A DNA stretch of 6,638 nt from Pseudomonadota bacterium (GCA_023419055.1 JAEZYO010000875.1:1-6638), one strand, 5' to 3'; shown: positions 1 through 5,566, counted from the first letter of the stretch. Translations and numbers: made by a program. The notes: generated from the letters alone by a model not told the origin.

Positions 1-594
1 CCTCCGCCGCCGGTCGAAGCCCCCCCGCGCTTGGCTCCGCCTCCCGCCGTCTCCCCGCGCCCGCGCGCGGTCGCGCCGTCTCCCCAACGCCGCGTCTGGT
101 TCGGGCTCGGCTGGTTCATCGGAGACGGTTTCGACGGGGCGCTCGAACGCAACGGCGCCTATGGGCGAGCGGCCCTTCGCCCCGGCGCGTTCCCGATCTA
201 CGCGAGCGCTTCGCTCGCTTACGGGACCACGACGGAGGACGCCACGCCCCTCACGACGACCTGGCTCGACGCCGGGCTCGGCCTCGGCGTCGTCGCCGTC
301 GACAGCGGCTCGCTTTCGCTCGATTTCGCGCTCGAAGCCGTCGCCGAAAGGTTTTCTGCCGAGGCCAGCGATCCGTTCATCGGCTCCTCCGAGCGCGATC
401 GCTTCGTCGGGCTCGTACGTGGCCGCGGTGAGCTCGGTTGGTACTGGTCGGACTACGTCGGGGCCTCCACGTTCGGCGAGCTCGCGTGGCGCGGTGGGCA
501 AACGGGCGTCTCGCTCGAGGGCTCGAAGGTCGGCGAGACCGGCCGCTTCGGTTACGCTCTCGGGTTGGGGCTAGGCCTGCGCTTCCTTCAGTAG
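1..594 (+). CDS. 3'-partial gene: Pro-rich linker plus beta-barrel-like C-terminal domain, hypothetical envelope protein
   Basis: The reading frame is open from the first base, so the true start lies upstream; a TTG at 31 is only an internal Leu codon candidate. The visible 197 residues begin with about 35 residues rich in Pro, Ala and Arg, which looks like a linker after an unseen N-terminal domain. The rest (from about residue 37, RRVWFGLGWFIGDG) alternates hydrophobic and polar residues with many Gly and aromatic residues. Strand-like stretches such as YASASLAYG, WLDAGLGLGVVAV and the terminal GYALGLGLGLRFLQ resemble outer-membrane beta-barrel strands, and the last strand sits at the very C-terminus as in many barrels, although it lacks a terminal Phe. 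No family is recognised. The TAG stop at 592-594 lies inside the 3' end of the convergent lipoprotein gene. An outer-membrane role is inference; a soluble beta-rich domain is also possible. Confidence 0.6.
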   Translation, partial: PPPPVEAPPRLAPPPAVSPRPRAVAPSPQRRVWFGLGWFIGDGFDGALERNGAYGRAALRPGAFPIYASASLAYGTTTEDATPLTTTWLDAGLGLGVVAVDSGSLSLDFALEAVAERFSAEASDPFIGSSERDRFVGLVRGRGELGWYWSDYVGASTFGELAWRGGQTGVSLEGSKVGETGRFGYALGLGLGLRFLQ

Positions 595-1331
595 CAGAGG
601 CCGCTCGGGCTGCAGTTCCCGCTCTCCTTGCAGTCGAAGTCGCCGCGGCACTCCACGCAACGAAAGGCCTCGCAGAAGGGCAGGCCGAGCGCGCAGTGCG
701 CGTCGCTGAAGCACTCGACGCAGCGACCGAGCACGCAGAGCGGCGTCTCCTGGTCGGCGCGGCAGTGCATGTCCGCGGTGCACTCGACGCAGTAGCCGCG
801 CGCTTGATCGCAGAGCGGCGCGTCATTCGCGCATTGCTCGGAGGTCGTGCAGCTCTCCGCGCACGCTCCCGTCAGAGGATCGCACGTCTTTCCGGGCGGA
901 CAATCGCTGTCGAAGCGGCACTCCACGCAGCGCTTCGCTTGTTGGTCGCAGTGAAGGTTTTCGTTTTCACAGTCGCGTTCGTCGCGGCAGCTCTCGCACG
1001 TGGGCGCGAAGGGCGGGCACTGCGACGGATAGCAGTCGCCACCCCAACAGGGCGGAGCCCCGCCGTACTCTTCACCGCCGGCCGCACCTTCGTTACCCGT
1101 TCCGGCTCCGGACCCGGCGTAGCCGCCTGCCGCGCTGGGGGCGTCACCCCCCGCTCCGGCCGAGCCACCTCGCGAGCTGCTCCCACCGTTCACTCCCGCG
1201 TCGGGACTCGAGTCAGCCGGCGGCAAGAGGTCGAACGACGCGTCTCCGCAGCTTGCCGCGGCAAGCAGGAGGAGCGTGAAAACCGCTAAAAAGGCAGGCT
1301 TCCGGAGGCTCAACTCGCGACACTCTAACAC
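588..1331 (-). CDS. Cys-rich repeat lipoprotein (CVEC repeats)
   Basis: A predicted lipoprotein of up to 247 residues. The hydrophobic signal segment (about residues 12-26) ends in LAAASC, with Cys28 as the likely lipidated residue. Residues 36-93 are a Gly/Ser/Ala-rich linker. Residues 95-246 hold 28 cysteines, arranged from Cys112 as six tandem units of C-x2/3-C-x5-C-x5-8-C-x4-6, with four exact CVEC motifs (135, 181, 204, 225) often followed by an acidic D-x-DC or D-x-HC. The even cysteine count and export signal suggest disulfide-bonded repeats on the envelope. Such proteins are common in myxobacteria, but their function is mostly unknown. The start is uncertain: the GTG at 1331 gives an odd n-region containing Cys and Glu, whereas a TTG at 1313 gives a cleaner signal peptide (SLRKPAF...), and neither has a convincing ribosome binding site. 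The gene is divergent from the sigma factor gene, which makes co-regulation possible. Confidence 0.85.
   Translation of the reverse strand: MLECRELSLRKPAFLAVFTLLLLAAASCGDASFDLLPPADSSPDAGVNGGSSSRGGSAGAGGDAPSAAGGYAGSGAGTGNEGAAGGEEYGGAPPCWGGDCYPSQCPPFAPTCESCRDERDCENENLHCDQQAKRCVECRFDSDCPPGKTCDPLTGACAESCTTSEQCANDAPLCDQARGYCVECTADMHCRADQETPLCVLGRCVECFSDAHCALGLPFCEAFRCVECRGDFDCKESGNCSPSGLCY
1053..1211 (-). repeat. Gly/Ser/Ala-rich low-complexity linker coding region
   Basis: This codes for about residues 41-93 of the CVEC lipoprotein. Gly, Ser and Ala dominate (GGSSSRGGSAGAGG, then AAGGYAGSGAGTG). It separates the lipid anchor from the Cys-rich repeats, as a flexible surface tether would. Confidence 0.7.
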
Positions 1332-1430
1332 CGGCGACGTCGAGCGGTGGAGGCCGAAACGGATATCGCGCGGCTGCCTGCTCGTGTCGGAGGTCGGTTA
1401 CGATCACGGTTGGAACGAGTGACTCTGTCC
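1332..1430. promoter_or_regulatory. Divergent intergenic region between the CVEC lipoprotein and sigma factor genes
   Basis: These 99 bp must carry the 5' signals of both the minus-strand lipoprotein gene and the plus-strand sigma gene, if the starts at 1331 and 1431 are right. I see no clear -35/-10 pair on either strand. The plus-strand frame stays open back to a GTG at 1347 and a GTG at 1419, so part of this stretch could be coding if the sigma factor starts earlier. Confidence 0.4.
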
Positions 1431-2069
1431 ATGGTTCTCAAGCGTCGGGACCTACGTTTGCTCGAGGGCGGCTCCCCCGAACCCGCGCAGCGCTCCGACG
1501 AAGCCTTGATCGACGCCGTGCAGCGCGGCGAACAGCGCGTCGCGTCCGAGCTCTACGATCGGTTGATCGAGGTCGTCGATCACACGCTTTATCGAATTTT
1601 CGGGCGCCGCGAGCCGGACCACGACGACCTCGTCCAGACCACGTTCGAGCAGATTGTGCGAACGCTGACCCAGCGATCCTACGCGCGAGCGTGCAATCTT
1701 CGCACCTGGGCCTCGTCGATAGCCAGCCACGTGGGCCTGAACGCTCTCCGCACCCGGCGCCGAGAGCGAAACGTGATCGATCGCTCCATCCAGGGGGATA
1801 TTGAGTTGGTGCCGCTGGATCGAGACGCGGAGCGCACGGCGCAAGCCCGAGCTGAGCTCGAAGAGCTCAGGCTGACGCTCGCCGACATGAAGTCGGATCA
1901 AGCGCATGCGGTCTTTCTGCACGACGTGCTCGGGCATGACCTCGCGGAGATCGCCCTCCTGCTCGACATCTCGGTTGCTGCTGCGCAGTCGCGCCTCGTG
2001 CGCGGGCGGCGTGAGCTCTATCGACGTATCGAGCGCTCGGACAACCTCCGCGGAAGGAGCGCGCCGTGA
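1431..2069 (+). CDS. ECF-type (sigma-70 family) RNA polymerase sigma factor
   Basis: A 212-residue protein of normal ECF sigma length that would direct RNA polymerase to a dedicated promoter set. Region 2 spans about residues 24-112: it contains DHDDLVQTTFEQIV (63-76), matching the core-binding region 2.2 pattern, then NLRTWASSIASHVGLNALR (89-107), matching regions 2.3-2.4 that melt and read the -10 element. After a variable linker (about 115-140), region 4 spans about 144-202, with a helix-turn-helix in LAEIALLLDISVAAAQSRL (171-189) for the -35 element. The ATG at 1431 was chosen because the 28 extra residues from the GTG at 1347 are Arg-rich and outside the family pattern; GTG 1419 is a close alternative. 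No strong ribosome binding site is visible, only a weak GGAACGAG at 1412-1419. It overlaps the downstream FecR-like gene, its likely regulator. Confidence 0.9.
   Translation: MVLKRRDLRLLEGGSPEPAQRSDEALIDAVQRGEQRVASELYDRLIEVVDHTLYRIFGRREPDHDDLVQTTFEQIVRTLTQRSYARACNLRTWASSIASHVGLNALRTRRRERNVIDRSIQGDIELVPLDRDAERTAQARAELEELRLTLADMKSDQAHAVFLHDVLGHDLAEIALLLDISVAAAQSRLVRGRRELYRRIERSDNLRGRSAP
2054..2059 (+). promoter_or_regulatory. Shine-Dalgarno AAGGAG of the FecR-like gene
   Basis: AAGGAG lies 6 nt before the GTG at 2066, inside the 3' end of the sigma gene. It fixes the GTG as the start and supports coupled translation of the two proteins. Confidence 0.8.
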
Positions 2070-3187
2070 GCGATCCAGATCCGCGCCCCTTGGAGGAGCG
2101 CCTGCGCGCCCTCGGTGCGAGCGCGGTGCCCGTGGACGTGCGGGACGAGCCGCGGCGCACGGCCGCGGTCAGGGCGATTGAGAAGGAGATCGCCGAGTCG
2201 GCGAAGCTCGCTCAGCGCCGGCAGCGGGTGCGGCGGATCGCTGGGCTCTCGGCGGCGGCGCTCGTCCTCTTGGGTGTCGGGCTGAGCTCCTGGAAGGTCG
2301 GGCGCGATATGGGCGAGCGCTCGGCCACGGTCGCGGAAGCTTTCGCGCTCTCGGTCCGGGACAGGTCCGGCGCCGTCGTCGTCAAGCGCGGGGCCGCGGC
2401 GCACCTCGTCGACGAGCAGCACGGTCTCGCACTCGCGACCGGCGACAAGATCGAGACCCTCGCCGACGGACGGCTCGAGCTCGCCAACGAGCACGCTTCC
2501 TTCCAGGTCGATCGAGCCACGCGACTCGAATTGGTCGGCGCCGGCGCGAGCGGTGAGCGCGTTCGGCTGTCGCACGGTCACCTCGACGTCGAGGTCCGGC
2601 ACGCGAAAGAACGCAAGGTCGTGATCGAGACTCCGCACGGCGAGGTGCTGGTCGTCGGCACCGCGTTCGGCGTCACGGTGGAAGGTGAGGGTGTCGCTCG
2701 CACGACCCAGGTGGCGGTCGAGCACGGCACGGTTTGGATCCTGCAGAACGGCGAGCGCCGAGCGGTCGTGGAAGCGGGTCAGCGCTGGAGCTCCGAGCCC
2801 CCGCGGGCGAAGGTCACCGCTACCGAGCCGCCGCGTCCGGTTCCGAGCGCGGCTCCGACGAGCTCGCCCGCTCCCGCCGCCCTCGAAGCGGGAACGCTCG
2901 CCGAGGAGAACCGACTTTTCAGAGCAGCGCTCGACGCACGCAACCGCGGTGAGGGCGCGCGCTCGGCCGAGCTGTTCGGCGAGCTCCTGCGGCGCTTTCC
3001 TCGATCGGTCGTCGCAGAAGAAGCCAGCCTCGGCCGCTTGCGAGCGCTCGAGCGCCTGGGTCGCCGAGCGGAGGTTCAAGTCGAGGCTCGTCGCTATCTG
3101 GCGCGTTTTCCGAACGGCCACGCGCGCGCCGAGGTCGAGAGGCTCTTGGCTCCTGCCGCCGAGTCGAACGCCGCCGAGCAGCGCTGA
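2066..3187 (+). CDS. FecR-domain membrane protein with C-terminal TPR-like region, putative anti-sigma regulator
   Basis: A 373-residue protein. Residues 1-57 are charged and helix-rich and end in an Arg-rich patch (RRQRVRR, 51-57), giving a cytoplasmic N-terminus. Residues 58-76 (IAGLSAAALVLLGVGLSSW) form one membrane segment, so the rest should be periplasmic. Residues about 93-243 form a FecR-type beta domain, with recognisable pieces LATGDKIETLADGRLEL, IETPHGEVLVVGTAFGV (188-203) and VEHGTVWI...VEAGQRW. A Pro/Ala linker (about 250-275) leads to two helical hairpins resembling TPR or YbgF/BamD-like repeats (about 280-361, with RRFP and ARFP turns). In FecI/FecR systems such proteins control a partner ECF sigma; the 4-bp GTGA overlap with the sigma gene supports that here. 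The cytoplasmic segment is short and does not show an obvious classical anti-sigma domain. The TPR-like tail could bind cell wall or partner proteins. Confidence 0.85.
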   Translation: MSDPDPRPLEERLRALGASAVPVDVRDEPRRTAAVRAIEKEIAESAKLAQRRQRVRRIAGLSAAALVLLGVGLSSWKVGRDMGERSATVAEAFALSVRDRSGAVVVKRGAAAHLVDEQHGLALATGDKIETLADGRLELANEHASFQVDRATRLELVGAGASGERVRLSHGHLDVEVRHAKERKVVIETPHGEVLVVGTAFGVTVEGEGVARTTQVAVEHGTVWILQNGERRAVVEAGQRWSSEPPRAKVTATEPPRPVPSAAPTSSPAPAALEAGTLAEENRLFRAALDARNRGEGARSAELFGELLRRFPRSVVAEEASLGRLRALERLGRRAEVQVEARRYLARFPNGHARAEVERLLAPAAESNAAEQR

Positions 3188-3257
3188 TTGCGCTCCGCCT
3201 GAATTGCGCTTGGTTTGAAATCGGCAGAAATAGCACGGGCGCTGCCTGTCTCGTCAC

Positions 3258-3274
3258 CTCGAGGGTTACTCGAG
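3258..3274 (+). other. Stem-loop 1 in lipoprotein leader
   Basis: CTCGAG at 3258-3263 and 3269-3274 pair as a 6-bp stem around a 5-nt loop (GGTTA). No T-run follows, so it is not a standard terminator. Confidence 0.4.
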
Positions 3275-3279
3275 AAGGG

Positions 3280-3308
3280 GAGGGAGCGCCTCGTTCTCGC
3301 GCTCCTTC
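3280..3308 (+). other. Stem-loop 2 in lipoprotein leader
   Basis: GAGGGAGCGC (3280-3289) pairs with GCGCTCCTTC (3299-3308) over 10 bp with one G-T wobble, around a 9-nt loop (CTCGTTCTC). It ends 11 nt before the Shine-Dalgarno, close enough to affect ribosome access or mRNA stability. Confidence 0.5.
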
Positions 3309-3319
3309 GCAGCTCTCTC

Positions 3320-3325
3320 AGGAGG
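3320..3325 (+). promoter_or_regulatory. Shine-Dalgarno AGGAGG of the six-Cys-module lipoprotein gene
   Basis: A perfect AGGAGG lies 4 nt before the ATG at 3330. It is the strongest ribosome binding site in the window, it fixes the start, and it suggests high expression of the lipoprotein. Confidence 0.85.
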
Positions 3326-3329
3326 ATCG

Positions 3330-4103
3330 ATGAGAAACTTCAAACTAGGTCTTGCGCTACTTACAGCTTCCGTCTTCGCGGCCACCGCCTGCGGCGGCGA
3401 CGACGAAGGTGACGACGGCGGTTCGGGCGCGACGGGTGGCTCCAGCGCTGGGACGAGCAGCAGCGGCGGCTCCACTAGCGGTGGCTCGAGCAGCGGCGGC
3501 TCCGCCACGACGGGCGGCTCATCGAGCACCGGCGGCTCTTCGAGCAGCGGCGGGAGCAACGCGAGCGGCGGCACCGCCGGAACCACGGGTGGAACGAACG
3601 CGACCGGAGGAACCGGGCCGGGCGATAACCCCGAAGGGTGCCCGGCTACCGCGCCCGAAGACGGCACGGCGTGCAGCGTGGAGCTCGAGTTCAACGAGTC
3701 TTGCGACTACGCGGGCGTCTCCTGCGGGTGCGACATGGGTGGCCCGGGACCGGGCCCGGGCGGCAGTGGCGCTGCCGAAGAGGGCCAGTGGAACTGTGAA
3801 GAGGTCGTCGAGTGCCCCACCACGGCGCCCGAAGACGGCGCGGAGTGCGCGGGCGGCGCGTACCCGTTCCAGGGTTGTAGCTACGAGGGGAGCACCTGCA
3901 CGTGCCCCGGGTTTGGACAGAACGCCGACACGTGGCAGTGCGATGCGATCGCGGAGTGTCCCGCCACGCAGCCCGAAGGCGAATGCGACGGCAACTACCC
4001 GGGGGGTTGTGAGTACGGCGAGGTCACCTGCTTCTGCGGCGGTGGCGGCAATTGGTTCTGCCCCGGCGGCGGTGAAGGCGGCGGCGGGCCCGGCTTCCCG
4101 TGA
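3330..4103 (+). CDS. Lipoprotein with three tandem six-cysteine modules
   Basis: A 257-residue predicted lipoprotein of no family I recognise. The signal peptide (MRNFKLGLALLTASVFAATAC) ends at the lipidation candidate Cys21, followed by an acidic GGDDEGDD stretch and a Gly/Ser/Thr-rich linker to about residue 99. Asp residues right after the lipidated Cys can affect sorting in some bacteria, but the rule is not established here. The C-terminal half has three modules: 104-156, 162-204 and 210-244. Each has six Cys in the order C-P-x-T-x-P-E..C..C-x-Y-x4-C-x-C..W-x-C, except that module 1 has an inserted GPGPGPGG segment. The 18 cysteines suggest three internally disulfide-bonded domains on the surface or in the periplasm. 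It lies downstream of the sigma and FecR-like genes on the same strand, with its own leader and a strong terminator behind it, so it may be a target of the sigma factor. Function unknown. Confidence 0.87.
   Translation: MRNFKLGLALLTASVFAATACGGDDEGDDGGSGATGGSSAGTSSSGGSTSGGSSSGGSATTGGSSSTGGSSSSGGSNASGGTAGTTGGTNATGGTGPGDNPEGCPATAPEDGTACSVELEFNESCDYAGVSCGCDMGGPGPGPGGSGAAEEGQWNCEEVVECPTTAPEDGAECAGGAYPFQGCSYEGSTCTCPGFGQNADTWQCDAIAECPATQPEGECDGNYPGGCEYGEVTCFCGGGGNWFCPGGGEGGGGPGFP
3417..3623 (+). repeat. GGS/GGSS/GGT-type low-complexity coding repeat
   Basis: Degenerate repeats of GGC-GGC-TCC/TCG type code for about residues 30-98 of the lipoprotein (SSGGSTSGGSSSGGS, later TGGTNATGG). The DNA repeats are imperfect, with varied Ser and Thr codons. 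The product would be a flexible tether, and the tract is prone to slippage or recombination. Confidence 0.75.
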
Positions 4104-4115
4104 CCTGAAATGAGA

Positions 4116-4148
4116 AACGGGGCGTTCCTCGTCGAGGGACGCCCCGTT
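4116..4148. terminator. Strong hairpin, probable bidirectional terminator between convergent genes
   Basis: AACGGGGCGT at 4116-4125 pairs with ACGCCCCGTT at 4139-4148, and the stem continues inward (TCCTC with GAGGG, one wobble), giving 15 bp around a 3-nt loop (GTC, 4131-4133). It lies 12 bp after the lipoprotein stop (4103) and 20 bp from the stop of the minus-strand gene (4169). T-richness is weak on the plus side (TTGCTTCTCT) and a little better on the minus side (GTTTCTCATTT). Confidence 0.8.
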
Positions 4149-4168
4149 GCTTCTCTACCCGGGTGAGA

Positions 4169-5566
4169 TCAGCCGCCGGCCGCGCAGCGCATCGCGCACT
4201 GCAAGTCGCCTGACGCGCAACCACACGGGTTCTTCTTCGGCTTGGCGGGAGCGGGCGCAGCCGGTGCTGCAGCCGCCGGTTCGCTCCCGCCGGTCTTCTT
4301 GGACGCAGCGGCGCCGCCGGTCTTCCGCGCACCACCGCCGCCGGTCTTCGCCGCTACCTTCGCGCCTGCGTCGGGGGCTTCCTCCGACTCGGCCGTGCCC
4401 GTCGACGGCGGCTTCGCAGTCACCTCGGCCGGCGTGGGTTCGGGCGCCGCGGCCGGAGCCGGGGTGGTGGGAACGGCTACCGGAGTCGCAACGGGCGGAG
4501 GAGGCTCCGGCTTCATGATGAAGGCGATAGCGACCGCCGCAGCGGCGACTGCCACGAGGCCGATCCCGACGAACATGCCGGTCTTGCTCTTGCCCTGAGG
4601 CGGCATCGAGAGGTCCGCCGCCGTGGCGAGGCCCGTGGTCCCGCCGAGCGGCGAGCCGAGCCCGAGCGGAGCCACGCCGAGCGGAGAAGCCACGCCGAGG
4701 GGAGGCGCGCCGAGACCGCCACCGAGCCCACCCAGTCCGCCGAGCGGAGACGCAGCGGGGGCTGCGCCGGCGTCCGACTTCGTGGCGGCTGCGGTGAGCG
4801 CCTTGAGATCGATCAAGCCCGAGTCCTCGCGCGAAGCCGCGCCCGGCTTGCTCGCCGTGGCCGCTGCGTTGGACGGCTTGCTCGCGCCGGCCGTGAGCGC
4901 CGAGAGCGAGAAGAGCACGGACGACTCATTGCGTGCGCCGGTGCCCGCACCCGAACTCGCGCTGCTCGAGCCGAGCGGTGCGGAGGTGCGCTGAGGCTCG
5001 GGAGCGCTGGTCGCGACCTCCTCGTCCTCACTGCCAGCCGACTCGATGCGGCCGAAGAGATCGGCAGCTCCGCCGCGTCCTGGTCGAGCCGCGGCGCGGG
5101 CGGGGGCCGGCGCAGGGGTGGGCGCCGGAGCCGGCGCAGGAGCAGCCGCCGCGGGTTCTGGAGCGCTGGCCGCGGCGTTCAAAGCTTCGACGACCTCCGG
5201 AACGTCCTGGAGCATCTTCCAATCGGAGAAGCCGTCGGCCCAGATGTACGTCTCGGCCGTGACCTGACCCGCGTTGTACGAGGTCACGAGCTCACCGAGC
5301 GCCATCGTGCGCTGGTCGCCCTCGCCGAAATCGACCGAGTACTCGACCCCGCTCGCGGCGGCGACCGCGGAGGTTTCGGTGCTCTGATCGGCGCCGTGCG
5401 CCTCCTCGGCCTCACCCGCGGTCGTGTAGACGTTGGCTGGGGAAACTTTGCCGTCGATGACGATGGTCGCGCTGCATTTGCGACAGCGGATCTTCGCCAG
5501 GCGGTCCTGAACTTTCTCGTCCGCGATCGAGTACTTTGCTGCGCAGGAAGGACAAGAGATCTTCAC
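4169..5566 (-). CDS. Zinc-ribbon/GYF-domain single-pass membrane protein with Cys-rich periplasmic tail
   Basis: A 465-residue protein. Residues 1-35 are an MJ0042-type zinc ribbon (Cys5, Cys8, Cys28, Cys31: CPSC...CRKC). Residues about 75-125 match a GYF_2-type domain (YSVDF...Y107-IWADGFSDWKML). A long disordered region follows: Ala/Pro repeats (136-160), two related short motifs (215-229 and 248-263) and a Leu/Gly/Pro stretch (272-310). One membrane segment lies at about 330-351 with basic KSK before it, so the N-terminus is cytoplasmic. The exported tail is Pro/Ala/Lys-rich and ends in CGC...GDLQC..RC (448-461). The zinc ribbon, GYF, linker, TM order is that of the myxobacterial gliding protein GltJ/AgmX, where these cytoplasmic domains bind regulators, but no TonB-like domain is seen here. 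GTG 5566 is supported by GAGAGG 6 nt upstream. It is probably a scaffold or signalling protein; the specific role is unknown. Confidence 0.85.
   Translation of the reverse strand: MKISCPSCAAKYSIADEKVQDRLAKIRCRKCSATIVIDGKVSPANVYTTAGEAEEAHGADQSTETSAVAAASGVEYSVDFGEGDQRTMALGELVTSYNAGQVTAETYIWADGFSDWKMLQDVPEVVEALNAAASAPEPAAAAPAPAPAPTPAPAPARAAARPGRGGAADLFGRIESAGSEDEEVATSAPEPQRTSAPLGSSSASSGAGTGARNESSVLFSLSALTAGASKPSNAAATASKPGAASREDSGLIDLKALTAAATKSDAGAAPAASPLGGLGGLGGGLGAPPLGVASPLGVAPLGLGSPLGGTTGLATAADLSMPPQGKSKTGMFVGIGLVAVAAAAVAIAFIMKPEPPPPVATPVAVPTTPAPAAAPEPTPAEVTAKPPSTGTAESEEAPDAGAKVAAKTGGGGARKTGGAAASKKTGGSEPAAAAPAAPAPAKPKKNPCGCASGDLQCAMRCAAGG
4184..4225 (-). other. Codes for the C-terminal four-Cys tail
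   Basis: Residues 448-461 of the zinc-ribbon/GYF protein read CGCASGDLQCAMRC. The four Cys lie beyond the membrane segment, so they would be periplasmic and could form disulfides or bind metal. Confidence 0.5.
4637..4753 (-). repeat. PLG/GLG-rich low-complexity coding tract
   Basis: This codes for residues 272-310 of the zinc-ribbon/GYF protein, with repeated PLG and GLG units (SPLGGLGGLGGGLG, then SPLGVAPLGLGSPLGG). It precedes the membrane segment and is likely disordered or interaction-prone. Confidence 0.65.
5087..5161 (-). repeat. Ala-Pro repeat coding tract
   Basis: This codes for residues 136-160 of the zinc-ribbon/GYF protein, mainly alternating Ala-Pro (APAPAPAPTPAPAPA). It is likely an extended rod-like linker directly after the GYF domain. 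Confidence 0.65.

Larger units (their letters stand above)
3188..3329 (+). promoter_or_regulatory. Structured leader between the FecR-like gene and the lipoprotein gene
   Basis: This 142-bp gap is long compared with the tight sigma/FecR junction. It starts with an 8-bp direct repeat (ATTGCGCT at 3187-3194 and 3203-3210), then holds two hairpins (3258-3274 and 3280-3308) and ends in a strong Shine-Dalgarno. A separate promoter, perhaps read by the neighbouring sigma factor, is plausible, but I cannot identify a -35/-10 pair. Confidence 0.45.

Noticed and set aside
438..1289. 283-codon plus-strand open frame antisense to the CVEC lipoprotein
   Set aside because: Composition is Arg/Ala-rich with no domain, and it lies opposite a gene with a lipobox and regular Cys repeats. 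It is a high-GC shadow frame.
1412..1434. GGAAC at 1412 as the -35 element of an autoregulated ECF promoter
   Set aside because: The usual spacing would put the -10 element past the ATG at 1431, so transcription would start inside the gene. It would fit only if the sigma factor started further downstream, which would remove conserved sequence.
2018..3121. 367-codon minus-strand open frame antisense to the FecR-like gene
   Set aside because: The plus strand shows FecR, TM and TPR-like features plus a Shine-Dalgarno. The antisense product is Arg/Asp-rich and has no recognisable domain.
3417..3623. Gly/Ser repeat DNA as a CRISPR-like or non-coding repeat array
   Set aside because: The repeats are in frame, degenerate at the codon level and have no spacers. 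They code for a linker.
3266..3694. Pro/Leu-rich minus-strand frame (PPLLEPP-type repeats)
   Set aside because: It is the mirror image of the GGS coding repeat of the lipoprotein, and has no start signal.
3352..4113. 253-codon plus-strand frame overlapping the six-Cys lipoprotein
   Set aside because: It is Arg/Ala-rich without motifs. The other frame has a signal peptide, a perfect AGGAGG and three Cys modules.
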